DNA from: Acetobacteraceae bacterium | Lineage (GTDB): Bacteria > Pseudomonadota > Alphaproteobacteria > Acetobacterales > Acetobacteraceae | Reading direction: 5' to 3' | Assembly: GCA_027482245.1 (NCBI GenBank) | Contig: JAIXWG010000065.1 | Span: forward strand, 1 to 64,000 | DNA: 64,000 nucleotides | Program-made: the position numbers and the translations under genes | In this document: positions 34,901 to 42,726 of the stretch, in pieces | Numbering within the stretch: the first letter of the stretch is position 1 | Layout of the letters: every line of letters starts with the position of its first letter | The notes under the pieces: model-generated | What the model was told of the DNA's origin: nothing | The model's database searches: none | The model's input: the letters and a program-made list of their open reading frames with translations, nothing else

Positions 34901-36580
34901 ATGTCTCGACTGACCATCAAGGAACAGATCATCGGCCTGGTCGCGGCCCTGCTGCTGCTGATCGCGGCCGTTGGCGGGGTCGCGGCCGTCCGTATCAACG
35001 AGCTGCGGCACCATTCCGACGAGATCGCTGGCAACTGGATGCCGAGCGTCGCCGCCATCGGCAAGATCGGCGCCATCATCGCGGACTACCGGATCACCGT
35101 CCTGACCCATGTGCTGAGCACGCAGGCCAGCCAGATGGCCGTGCATGATCGCCGGATCACGGAACTGCAGCGGGACATGGCGACCGCGCGCCAGCGCTAC
35201 GAGGCCCTGATCAGCAGCGCCGAGGAAGCGGCGCTCTATCGCCAGTGGCAGGATGCGTGGCAGCGCTACGAGGCCACGATGGGACAGGCGCTCACCCTCT
35301 CTCGCGCCAACAGCAACGACGAGGCCCGCGCGGTGGTCGAACGCGAACTGCGGCCGGCGGCGCTGGAGGCGATGCGACTCCTGGACCAGCTTGCCGGGCT
35401 GAATGAGCGCGGCGCCGCGACAGAAGCCAACGATGCCCGCGATTCGGCCGGCAGCGCCTTCACGCTGATCGCCGTCCTCGGCCTTGTCGCCCTGGTTGCC
35501 GGCATCGTGATCGCGGCCGTCGTCACCCGCGCCCTGTCACGCCAGATGGCCGCCGTCGCCACCCCCATGGGGCGCCTGGCGGAAGGGGACCTGGCGGCAA
35601 AGGTGCCCAGCCTGCCGGCACGCACGGAGATGGGCGCCTTCGCCCGCCAGCTTTCCGTCTTCAAGACCGCGCTGATCGCGCAGAAGGAAGCGGATGCGAA
35701 GGCGCTACAGGACGCGGAGGAGAAGGCGAAGCGCGCCGCAACGCTCGCCAGGCTGGTCGCCGCCTTCGAAAGCGGCGCGGCGGAGAGCCTGCGCGGCATG
35801 GCCAGCGCGGTGACCGAACTCGACGCCATGGCCAGCTCCATGACGGAAACCGCGCAACGCGGCCAGGACAACGCGACGGGCGTCGCCGCCGCGGCGTCGG
35901 AAGCCGCAGGCTCCGTCAACACCGTCGCCAGTTCCGCCGAGGAACTCGGCGCCTCCATCGCCGATGTCGCCCGCCAGATCGGGGAGACGGCCAGCATCGC
36001 GCGTCGCGCCAGCGACGACGCCCGCGCCAGCGACGCCACGGTCACGAACCTTTCCGAAGCCGCGCAGCGAATCGGCGATGTGGTCCGGCTGATCAGCGAC
36101 ATCGCGGGCCAGACGAACCTCCTGGCGCTCAACGCCACGATCGAGGCCGCGCGCGCCGGCGAGCATGGCAAGGGCTTCGCCGTCGTCGCCTCGGAGGTGA
36201 AGACCCTCGCGGCGCAGACCGCCAAGGCCACGGAGCAGATCGCCGCCCAGATCGCCACCATGCAGGCGGAGACCGGCCGCGCGGTTGACGCCATCCGCGG
36301 CATCGCCGAGACGATCGGCAGGGTGGACAGCATCACCGTCCAGGTCGCGGCAGCGGCGGAGGAGCAATCCGCCGCGACGCAGGAGATCATCCGCGCCGTC
36401 GTCACCGCCTCCACCGGCACGCAGCGTGTCAGCGGCTATGCCGACCAGGTCATGCAGGGCGCGACCGCCACGGGCGCCGCCGCGACGCAGGTCGGCGCCT
36501 CCTCCCGCGAATTGGCGCAGCGGGCAGAGACGCTGCGGCGGGAGGTGGACCAGTTCCTTGATGGCGTGCGCGCGGCCTGA
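34901..36580 (+). CDS. Methyl-accepting chemotaxis protein (4HB-type sensor)
   Basis: The 559-residue chemoreceptor has a first membrane helix (IIGLVAALLLLIAAVGGVAAV, residues 10-30), a four-helix-bundle-like periplasmic part to about 187, a second helix (LIAVLGLVALVAGIVIAAVV) and a HAMP domain (about 210-265). The cytoplasmic signalling hairpin has the tip VRLISDIAGQTNLLALNATIEAARAGEHGKGFAVVASEVKTLA. It would regulate a CheA-CheW array. There is no C-terminal NWETF-like tether. RBS evidence is weak. A TATAAA hexamer at 34855 may be its -10, but no good -35 is seen. No che genes lie close. Confidence 0.93.
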   Translation: MSRLTIKEQIIGLVAALLLLIAAVGGVAAVRINELRHHSDEIAGNWMPSVAAIGKIGAIIADYRITVLTHVLSTQASQMAVHDRRITELQRDMATARQRYEALISSAEEAALYRQWQDAWQRYEATMGQALTLSRANSNDEARAVVERELRPAALEAMRLLDQLAGLNERGAATEANDARDSAGSAFTLIAVLGLVALVAGIVIAAVVTRALSRQMAAVATPMGRLAEGDLAAKVPSLPARTEMGAFARQLSVFKTALIAQKEADAKALQDAEEKAKRAATLARLVAAFESGAAESLRGMASAVTELDAMASSMTETAQRGQDNATGVAAAASEAAGSVNTVASSAEELGASIADVARQIGETASIARRASDDARASDATVTNLSEAAQRIGDVVRLISDIAGQTNLLALNATIEAARAGEHGKGFAVVASEVKTLAAQTAKATEQIAAQIATMQAETGRAVDAIRGIAETIGRVDSITVQVAAAAEEQSAATQEIIRAVVTASTGTQRVSGYADQVMQGATATGAAATQVGASSRELAQRAETLRREVDQFLDGVRAA

Positions 36581-36582
36581 AC

Positions 36583-36822
36583 TCAGCGCCCCTTCGCCGG
36601 CAGCGCCGTAGGCGCCGCCCCATCGAGCATCCACAGCCCCGCCACCAGCGACACGCCCCCGAGCCCCGCCAGCGCCGCGGCGAAGAAGGGCGGCACGCGC
36701 CCCGGCAGGGTGGCGTCGCCCATGACGAGCAGAACGGTCAGCAGGATCGCCAGCAGGCCGAGAACGACAAGGGTGAGCGCAAACCGGGGCATGGGGTTGG
36801 TTCCGGGGGAGGTGGTGGTCAT
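36583..36822 (-). CDS. Small two-helix membrane protein, unknown function
   Basis: The 79-residue protein has helices at about residues 14-32 (FALTLVVLGLLAILLTVLL) and 46-64 (FFAAALAGLGGVSLVAGLWML) and a short polar tail (GAAPTALPAKGR). AGAAGGGGG precedes the start; ATG 36822 is preferred over an ATG two codons earlier (36828) for RBS spacing. It is convergent with the chemoreceptor, with 2 bp between stops. I do not recognise a family. Confidence 0.65.
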   Translation of the reverse strand: MTTTSPGTNPMPRFALTLVVLGLLAILLTVLLVMGDATLPGRVPPFFAAALAGLGGVSLVAGLWMLDGAAPTALPAKGR

Positions 36823-36960
36823 CAGCATCCCCCTTCTACGGATCGCCTGGGGCGGGCACGGGCCGCTGGCGCGGCAAAAATGGGGCATCCTTCCGCCGCC
36901 ACACGGCATGCTGCATACGATGGAAAGCCAGGATTTTCCGCGGCTTGCCGTGCGGGCAGC

Positions 36961-36989
36961 CAATCCGCCCCCGGGATGGGCAATCCGCC
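36961..36989. repeat. Direct repeat CAATCCGCC, 20-bp period
   Basis: CAATCCGCC occurs at 36961-36969 and again at 36981-36989. A 20-bp period puts both copies nearly on the same face of the helix, as in tandem activator sites. It lies in the 276-bp gap upstream of the amino-acid ABC operon. Confidence 0.4.
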
Positions 36990-36997
36990 GCGCCATT

Positions 36998-37019
36998 CGC
37001 ATGAATTCTCGTTCATGCG
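36998..37019. promoter_or_regulatory. 8-bp inverted repeat upstream of the amino-acid ABC operon
   Basis: CGCATGAA and TTCATGCG are perfectly complementary across a 6-nt spacer. It lies 80 bp upstream of the receptor ATG in the intergenic gap 36823-37098. The symmetry is that of a dimeric regulator site; no regulator gene is adjacent. Confidence 0.5.
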
Positions 37020-37098
37020 CCTCCACCCCGCGTGGCGCAGCGGGCGCACCGGTGTGACTGTGCGGGTCAGACAACCCAGTTACCGGAGGCCCGTCACC

Positions 37099-37938
37099 AT
37101 GCGCCGTACCCTTGCCGCATGCCTTCTCGCGATCGGCGCCCTTGCCGCCGCACCGGCCAGCGCGCAGCAGCCCCCGCTGCGCTGCGCCGTGGACGGCACC
37201 TTCGCGCCCCACGCCTTCCCGCGCCTGGAAGGCGGCGTGCAGGGCTTCAACATCGACCTGTTCCGCGAAGCCGCCCGCCGCATGGGGCGGGAGATCACGA
37301 TCGACAGCGCCAGCTTCTCCGGCCTCGTGCCCGCGATGAATGCCGGCCGCTACGACTTCCTCTGCGCGCCGACGACCGCGACGGCGGAGCGCGCCCAGAA
37401 CATGCTGCTGACGGAGGGCTACCTCTACACCGCCTTCCAGTTCGGCATCCGCCGCGGCAGCGCGCCGATCCGCAGCCTGGACGACCTGCGCGGCAAGGCG
37501 ATCACGGTGAACAAGGGCAGCGCCTATGACGCCTGGGCGGCCGCGAATGCGGAACGCCTCGGCTTCACCGTGCAGACCTACGACACGCAGACGGATGCGG
37601 TGCAGGCCGTCATCTCCGGCCGCGCCTATGCCAATCTCGGCGGCAACACCGTGGTACGCTATGCCGCGACCCGCACGCCGCAATTCGTGGCGGACTTCGT
37701 GATGACGGACACGCGCGCGCATTGGTCCGCGCCCCTGCCGATGGGCGCCACCGCGATGCGGGTGGAGCTGGAGAACGCGCTGGAATGCATGAAGCGGGAC
37801 GGCTTCATCGCCCGCCTGTCGCAGCAGTGGTTCGGCAGCGCGCCGGCCGCCGACGATGCGGAGAACACGGTGTTCCCGGGCACCGGCGTGCCGGGCCTCG
37901 CGGGCTACGACCCCACGCCCCGCGAACCCCGTTGCTGA
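37099..37938 (+). CDS. Amino-acid ABC transporter substrate-binding protein (SBP_bac_3)
   Basis: The 279-residue receptor has a signal peptide (MRRTLAACLLAIGALAAAPASAQQ). The mature chain begins LRCAVDGTFAPHAFPR, close to the usual LRVGTDGTYPPF. It continues GFNIDLFREAARRMGREI, MNAGRYDFLCAPTTATAERAQNMLLTEGY and LDDLRGKAITVNKGSAYDAW, all typical of polar-amino-acid receptors. GGAGG lies 10 nt upstream of the ATG. It heads an operon with two His/Glu/Gln-type permeases. No ATPase gene follows. Cysteines at both ends (RCAVDG and PREPRC) may be linked. Confidence 0.87.
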   Translation: MRRTLAACLLAIGALAAAPASAQQPPLRCAVDGTFAPHAFPRLEGGVQGFNIDLFREAARRMGREITIDSASFSGLVPAMNAGRYDFLCAPTTATAERAQNMLLTEGYLYTAFQFGIRRGSAPIRSLDDLRGKAITVNKGSAYDAWAAANAERLGFTVQTYDTQTDAVQAVISGRAYANLGGNTVVRYAATRTPQFVADFVMTDTRAHWSAPLPMGATAMRVELENALECMKRDGFIARLSQQWFGSAPAADDAENTVFPGTGVPGLAGYDPTPREPRC

Positions 37939-37955
37939 TCCTGCCGTTCGAAAGG

Positions 37956-37982
37956 CCCTCTCCCCCCACCGGGGGGAGAGGG
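37956..37982. repeat. 12-bp perfect palindrome of the CCCTCTCCC/GGGAGAGGG dispersed type
   Basis: CCCTCTCCCCCC pairs with GGGGGGAGAGGG over a 3-nt loop and is followed by TTGG(A)TGA. That follows the widespread GGGAGAGGGTTGGGGTGAGGG dispersed element of proteobacterial intergenic regions. It lies between receptor and permease, so in RNA it could stabilise the receptor message or lower read-through. Confidence 0.6.
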
Positions 37983-38008
37983 TTGGATGAAGGCGGAGCC
38001 CTTGCCGC

Positions 38009-38689
38009 ATGACCGGCTGGGAAAAATTCGCCTTCTCCTTCCTCAACCCCCGGGTCGCGGCGGAATACACGCCGAAGATCATCGAGGGTCTTGGCCTCAC
38101 CATCCTGCTGGCGATCTGCATCATCGCCACCGGCCTGGTGGCGGGGCTGCTGCTGGCCGTGGTGCGGGCACTCGGCATCCGCCCGATCAACTGGCTCATT
38201 ATCTTCACCGTCGACGTCTTCCGCGCGCTGCCGCCGCTGGTCATCATCGTGCTGATCTATTTCGGCCTGCCCAATGCGGGCATCGACTTCTCCGGCTTCG
38301 GCGCCACCTGGCTCGCGCTCTCCCTCGTGCTGATGGCCTTCGCGGAGGAGATCTACTGGGCCGGCATCTGCGCCGTGCCGGCGGGGCAGTGGGAGGCATC
38401 CCGCGCGCTCGGGCTGCGCTTCCTGCCGACGCTGTTCCGCATCGTGCTGCCGCAGGCCATCCGCATCGCCATCCCGCCGCTGGTCAACCGCACCATCGCC
38501 ATCACCAAGGGCACGGCGCTGGGATCGGTCGTGGCGGTCGCGGAGATCCTCGGCGCCGCGCAATCCGCCATGGCCTTCTCCGGCAACCCGACGCCCCTCA
38601 CGCTGGGCGCCATCGCCTACATCATCCTCTTCCTCCCCGTCGTCTTCTGCGGGCGATGGATCGAGACGAAATTCGCCTGGAAGCGCTGA
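38009..38689 (+). CDS. Amino-acid ABC transporter permease 1 (HisMQ/GlnP family)
   Basis: The 226-residue membrane protein has about five hydrophobic helices, a family N-terminal signature (GLGLTILLAICIIATGLVAGLLLAVVR) and an EAA-type loop, QWEASRALGLRFLPTLFRIVLPQAIRIAIPPL. DVFRALPPLVIIVLIYFGLP is the conserved first-pore helix region. It overlaps permease 2 by one base (TGATG), so equal amounts are expected. It starts 70 bp after the receptor, beyond the palindrome. Confidence 0.88.
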   Translation: MTGWEKFAFSFLNPRVAAEYTPKIIEGLGLTILLAICIIATGLVAGLLLAVVRALGIRPINWLIIFTVDVFRALPPLVIIVLIYFGLPNAGIDFSGFGATWLALSLVLMAFAEEIYWAGICAVPAGQWEASRALGLRFLPTLFRIVLPQAIRIAIPPLVNRTIAITKGTALGSVVAVAEILGAAQSAMAFSGNPTPLTLGAIAYIILFLPVVFCGRWIETKFAWKR

Positions 38690-39363
38690 TGGAAGACTTC
38701 ATCGAGACCTTCCTCAACCTCGACATCGCGCGCCAAGCGAGCCCGATCCTCATCCAGGGCTTCATCCAGACGCTGCTGCTGGCGGCGATGACGGTGCCGC
38801 TCGGCCTGGGGGCCGGCATCGTGCTGGCGGTGCTGTCCACGCGACAGAACCCGTGGCTGCGCTATCCGCTGATGGCCTTCGTCGATTTCTTCCGCGCCAT
38901 CCCGCCGCTGGTGCTGCTGATCTTCCTCTATGCCGGCCTGCCCTTCGCGGGCCTCGACCTCGGCGCCTGGGGCGCGGTCGCGCTCGGCTTCCTGTTGAAC
39001 ACCGGCGCCTACTACGCCGAGATCCTGCGGGCGGGGATCGAGAGCGTGCCCCGTGGCCAGCCGGAGGCCGCGCGGGCGCTCGGGCTGCGTCCCTGGCAGG
39101 TCTGGGGCTTCATCGTGCTGCCCCAGGCCGTGCGCAACGTGCTGCCCGACCTGATCAGCAACACGCTGGAGGTGGTGAAGCTCACCTCCATCGCCAGCGT
39201 CGTCGCGCTGCCCGAGCTGCTGTTCCAGGCCCGCCAGGCGCAGAGCGTGACCTACAACGCGACGCCCATCATGGTCGCCGCGCTGGCCTATTTCCTGCTG
39301 CTGTGGCCCTGCGTGCGGCTGCTGTCGCGGCTGGAGAACAAGCAGATCGCGGGGAAGCGTTAG
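38689..39363 (+). CDS. Amino-acid ABC transporter permease 2 (HisMQ/GlnP family)
   Basis: The 224-residue partner permease shows FIQTLLLAAMTVPLGLGAGIVLAVL, VDFFRAIPPLVLLIFLYAGLPF and the EAA loop RGQPEAARALGLRPWQVWGFIVLPQAVRNVLPDL. It should pair with permease 1 as a heterodimer. No ATP-binding gene follows. The operon stops here, 4 bp before the end of a convergent Bug gene, so an ATPase must be supplied from elsewhere. Confidence 0.88.
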   Translation: MEDFIETFLNLDIARQASPILIQGFIQTLLLAAMTVPLGLGAGIVLAVLSTRQNPWLRYPLMAFVDFFRAIPPLVLLIFLYAGLPFAGLDLGAWGAVALGFLLNTGAYYAEILRAGIESVPRGQPEAARALGLRPWQVWGFIVLPQAVRNVLPDLISNTLEVVKLTSIASVVALPELLFQARQAQSVTYNATPIMVAALAYFLLLWPCVRLLSRLENKQIAGKR

Positions 39364-39367
39364 CCGT

Positions 39368-40330
39368 TCAGAACCGGAGCCCCATCGCCCGCACCATGGC
39401 GCTGTCCTCGGCGTAGAACTCCCGCGCATAGCGGGCGTAGTCCGCGCCATTCGAATACATCAGCGGCATATTGAACCGCTCCAGGATCGCGAGATGCGCG
39501 GGGTCCCGCAGCGCGTCGCGGAAGGCGTCGTGCAGCGCGGCGACGACCTCCGGATCCATCCCCTTCGGCCCTGCCAAGCCGTAGGGCGAGGAGTTGACGA
39601 CGTTCACCCCCGCCTCCCGCAGCGTCGGCGCCATGGTGAAGCGCGCGGGGCGTTCCTCCCCCCAGGTCGCCAGCAGCCGCAGCCTTCCGTCCAGCACCAG
39701 CTCCGCCCAGACGCTGCTCTCGGCCGAGACGTTGATCTGCCCGCCGAGCAGCGCCTGGATATTGTCGGCGCCGCCGCGGAACGGCACATGCACCCACTGG
39801 ATGCCGCCGGCGAGTTGCGCGATGCGCTCCATCGTCACGTCCAGCGTGGCCACGCCCGGCGTGCCGTAGGTGATCTTCCCCGGATTGGCGCGCGCATCCG
39901 CCAGCAATTCCTGCAGCGTCCGCCAGGGCGCGTCCGCGCGTACGACGATGCCGAAGGTGTAGCCGACCAGGCGGATGACCCAGGTGAAATCCTCCAGCGG
40001 ATCGTAGCTCGGCCGCGCCATCATCACGGGGATGCGGAAGATGGAGTTCGGCATGCAGGACAGGGTGTAGCCATCCGGCCGCGTCCCCTGCGCCAGCGCC
40101 GTCGCACCCAGGCTGCCGCCGGCGCCGGGCCGGTTCTCGATCACAATGGGCTGGCCAAGCCGCCGGGACGCACCCTCGCACAGCGCGCGCATCTGGATGT
40201 CCGTGGTGCCGCCTGGCGGGAAGGGCACCAGCACGCGGATGGCGCGATCGGGGAAGCGTCCCTGCGCCAGCGCTGGTGTCGTCAGCAGCATCCCCAGCGC
40301 CACGCGCCGCCCGAAGCCCGTTCCCGGCAT
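39368..40330 (-). CDS. Bug/TctC-family receptor, last gene of the pim-like operon
   Basis: The 320-residue secreted protein has a signal peptide (MPGTGFGRRVALGMLLTTPALAQG) and the Bug motifs IRVLVPFPPGGTTDIQMR and IVIENRPGAGGSLGATAL. Other segments are TYGTPGVATLDVTMERIAQLAGGIQWVHVPFRGGADNIQALL. A GGGGGAG RBS sits 8 nt before ATG 40330. It lies 25 bp after the end of the small acyl-CoA dehydrogenase, so it belongs to the beta-oxidation operon. A dicarboxylic or aromatic-ring-derived acid is a plausible ligand. Confidence 0.87.
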   Translation of the reverse strand: MPGTGFGRRVALGMLLTTPALAQGRFPDRAIRVLVPFPPGGTTDIQMRALCEGASRRLGQPIVIENRPGAGGSLGATALAQGTRPDGYTLSCMPNSIFRIPVMMARPSYDPLEDFTWVIRLVGYTFGIVVRADAPWRTLQELLADARANPGKITYGTPGVATLDVTMERIAQLAGGIQWVHVPFRGGADNIQALLGGQINVSAESSVWAELVLDGRLRLLATWGEERPARFTMAPTLREAGVNVVNSSPYGLAGPKGMDPEVVAALHDAFRDALRDPAHLAILERFNMPLMYSNGADYARYAREFYAEDSAMVRAMGLRF

Positions 40331-40355
40331 GATTCGTCTCCCCCTTTGTTGGGGG

Positions 40356-41510
40356 TCAGACTGCCTCGGGCAGGCCCCCCGCCGCAACAACGACGCGCAG
40401 GTGGTAGTCCACATCGCCGAAGAGCGTGCCGATCATGGTCAGCCGCTTGAAGTAGTGGCCGGCCTTGTACTCCTCCGTCATGGCGATGCCGCCATGCAGC
40501 TGGATCGCATCCTTGCCGAGCTGGTCAGCGAGCTTCGCGACCAGGGCCTTCGCCGCCGAGAGCGCGGTGCGCCGTGCCGCCGCATCGCCGGACTGCACCG
40601 TCATCGCGGCATACATCGCCATGCTGCGCGCCTGTTCCGTCGCCACCAGCATGTCCGCCGCGCGGTGCTGCAGCGCCTGGAAATTGCCGATGGGCTGGCC
40701 GAATTGCTGGCGCTGCTTCAGGTAGTCCACCGTCAGGTCGCGCAGCACCTCCATCGCGCCCAGCGCCTCCGCGCAGAGCGCCGCATTAGCCTCATCCACC
40801 ACCAGCTCGATCAGCGGCAGCGCCTGGCCTTCCGCGCCCAGCAGCGCGTCGGCGGGCAGCCGCACGCCCTCCAGCACCAGCTCCGCCGCGCGCAGCCCGT
40901 CCTGCGTCGCGTAGCCGCGGCGCGTGACGCCGGGCGTGGCGGGGTCGAGCAGGAAGAGGCTGATGCCGTCCCGGTCCCGCCGCGCGCCGGATGTGCGCGC
41001 CGACACGATGATCCGGTCCGCGCTGTCCCCGGCCAGCACCACACCCTTGGCGCCATCCAGCACCCAGCCATCGCCATCCCGCTTCGCCGTCGTCGCGACA
41101 TCATGCAGGTCGTGCCGCGCCTGGCGTTCCTGATGCGCGAAGGCCAGCACGGTGCTGCCCTCCACCACGCCGGGCAGGATCGCCGCGCGCTGCTCGGGCG
41201 AGCCCGCGCGCCGCAACAGCCCGCCCGCCAGCACCACCGTCGCCAGGAAGGGTTCCAGCACCAGGCCGCGGCCGAAGGCCTCCATGACGATCATGGTCTC
41301 GACGGGCCCGCCGCCGAAGCCGCCATCATCCTCCGCGAAGGGCAGGCCGAGCAGCCCCATCTCCGCCAGCGCGTTCCAGTTCGCATCGGCGAAGCCGCGC
41401 GGCGCCGCGCGGTAGCCCTTGCGGTGCTCGAAATCGCCATAGGCATCGGTGACGAGGCGATTGACGCTCTCGGCCAGCATGCGCTGTTCGTCAGTGAGAT
41501 CGAAATCCAT
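40356..41510 (-). CDS. pimD: Acyl-CoA dehydrogenase, small subunit type (PimD-like)
   Basis: The 384-residue flavoprotein has the acyl-CoA dehydrogenase order: helical N-domain (DFDLTDEQRMLAESVNRLV), beta domain and helical C-domain (RQQFGQPIGNFQALQHRAADM; LGKDAIQLHGGIAMTEEYKAGHYFKRL). Size and context fit PimD, which pairs with PimC to dehydrogenate pimeloyl-CoA and other dicarboxyl-CoA. The gene ends 25 bp upstream of the Bug receptor and starts 6 bp after the larger subunit. The symbol is by operon analogy and needs substrate data. Confidence 0.8.
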   Translation of the reverse strand: MDFDLTDEQRMLAESVNRLVTDAYGDFEHRKGYRAAPRGFADANWNALAEMGLLGLPFAEDDGGFGGGPVETMIVMEAFGRGLVLEPFLATVVLAGGLLRRAGSPEQRAAILPGVVEGSTVLAFAHQERQARHDLHDVATTAKRDGDGWVLDGAKGVVLAGDSADRIIVSARTSGARRDRDGISLFLLDPATPGVTRRGYATQDGLRAAELVLEGVRLPADALLGAEGQALPLIELVVDEANAALCAEALGAMEVLRDLTVDYLKQRQQFGQPIGNFQALQHRAADMLVATEQARSMAMYAAMTVQSGDAAARRTALSAAKALVAKLADQLGKDAIQLHGGIAMTEEYKAGHYFKRLTMIGTLFGDVDYHLRVVVAAGGLPEAV

Positions 41511-41516
41511 CGGTGA

Positions 41517-42716
41517 TCAGAGCCCCAAAAAGGCTTTTGCGATGATGTTGCGCTGGATCTCGTTGCTGCCGCCGTAGATCGAGACCTTGCGGTAGTTGAA
41601 GAACAGCGGCGCCGCCGCATCCGCCCATTCCGGCCCGACCGAGGGCAGGTTCAGCCCCTCCTCCTCCCGGTCCGGCCGCGGCATCGCGTAGGGGCCCGCC
41701 ACGTCCACCAGCAATTGCGTCGCCTGCTGCTGGATCTCGCTGCCCTTGATCTTGAGGATCGACGACGAAGGATCGGGCTTGTCCGACGCCTTGCTGCGCT
41801 GCGCGGCCACGACGCGCATCTGCGTGATCTCCAGCGCCTTCAGCTCGATCTCGCTCCACGCCAGGCGGCGGCGGAAATCGGGATCGTCCCACACCATCCC
41901 CTCCCCGGCCGGCGTCTCCTGCGCCAGGCGCTTCACGCGGGCCAGGCGTTCCTTGGTGAGGCCGATGCGCGCGATGCCGATGCGTTCGTTGGAGAGCAGG
42001 AACTTCGCGTAGTCCCAGCCCTTGTTGACCTGGCCGACCAGGTTCTCCGCCGGCACGCGGACATCGTCGAAGAAGACCTCGTTCACCTCATGCCCGCCAT
42101 CGATGGTGATGATGGGGCGGATGGTGATGCCGGGGGTCTTCATGTCGATCAGCAGGAAGGAGATGCCCGCCTGCTTCTTCGCGGCCGGATCGGTCCGCAC
42201 CAGGCAGAAGATCCAGTCGGCGTATTGCCCGAGCGTCGTCCAGGCCTTCTGGCCATTGACGACATACTCATCGCCTTTCAGCTTCGCAGTCGTCTTCAGG
42301 GACGCCAGGTCCGACCCCGCCCCCGGCTCCGAGAAGCCCTGCGCCCACCAGATGTCGAGCGTCGCCGTCTTCGGCAGGAAACGCTCCTTCTGCTCCTGGG
42401 AGCCAAACGTCGCGATGACGGGGCCGACCATGTTGACGTTGAAGGAGAGCGGCTGCGGCACGGCGCAGGCCTGGATCTCCTCGCTGAAGATGTAGCGCTG
42501 CACCGGCGACCAGTCCTTGCCGCCCCATTCCACCGGCCAGTTCGGCGTCGCCATCCCATGGGCGTGCAGCACGCGCTGCGTCGTCACGATATCCTCGCGC
42601 GACAGCTTCCTCCCCTCGCTCACCTTGCGGCGGATCTCGGCGGGGATCTGGGTCCTGAAGAAGGTGCGGAGTTCGTCGCGGAAGGCGATCTCCTCCGGCG
42701 TGTAGCGGAGTTCCAT
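41517..42716 (-). CDS. pimC: Acyl-CoA dehydrogenase, large subunit type (PimC-like)
   Basis: The 399-residue protein carries the family motifs WAQGFSEPGAGSDLASLKTTA, VNGQKAWTTLGQYADWIFCLVRTD and IYGGSNEIQRNIIAKAFLGL near the C-terminus. At the place where medium-chain enzymes have their catalytic glutamate (IYEG), this protein has glycine (IYGG), so another glutamate must act, or the enzyme works only as a heteromer. Together with the next gene it resembles the PimC/PimD pair of pimeloyl-CoA degradation. It lies 10 bp after the CoA-ligase stop. Confidence 0.82.
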   Translation of the reverse strand: MELRYTPEEIAFRDELRTFFRTQIPAEIRRKVSEGRKLSREDIVTTQRVLHAHGMATPNWPVEWGGKDWSPVQRYIFSEEIQACAVPQPLSFNVNMVGPVIATFGSQEQKERFLPKTATLDIWWAQGFSEPGAGSDLASLKTTAKLKGDEYVVNGQKAWTTLGQYADWIFCLVRTDPAAKKQAGISFLLIDMKTPGITIRPIITIDGGHEVNEVFFDDVRVPAENLVGQVNKGWDYAKFLLSNERIGIARIGLTKERLARVKRLAQETPAGEGMVWDDPDFRRRLAWSEIELKALEITQMRVVAAQRSKASDKPDPSSSILKIKGSEIQQQATQLLVDVAGPYAMPRPDREEEGLNLPSVGPEWADAAAPLFFNYRKVSIYGGSNEIQRNIIAKAFLGL

Positions 42717-42726
42717 GGCGTCTCTC

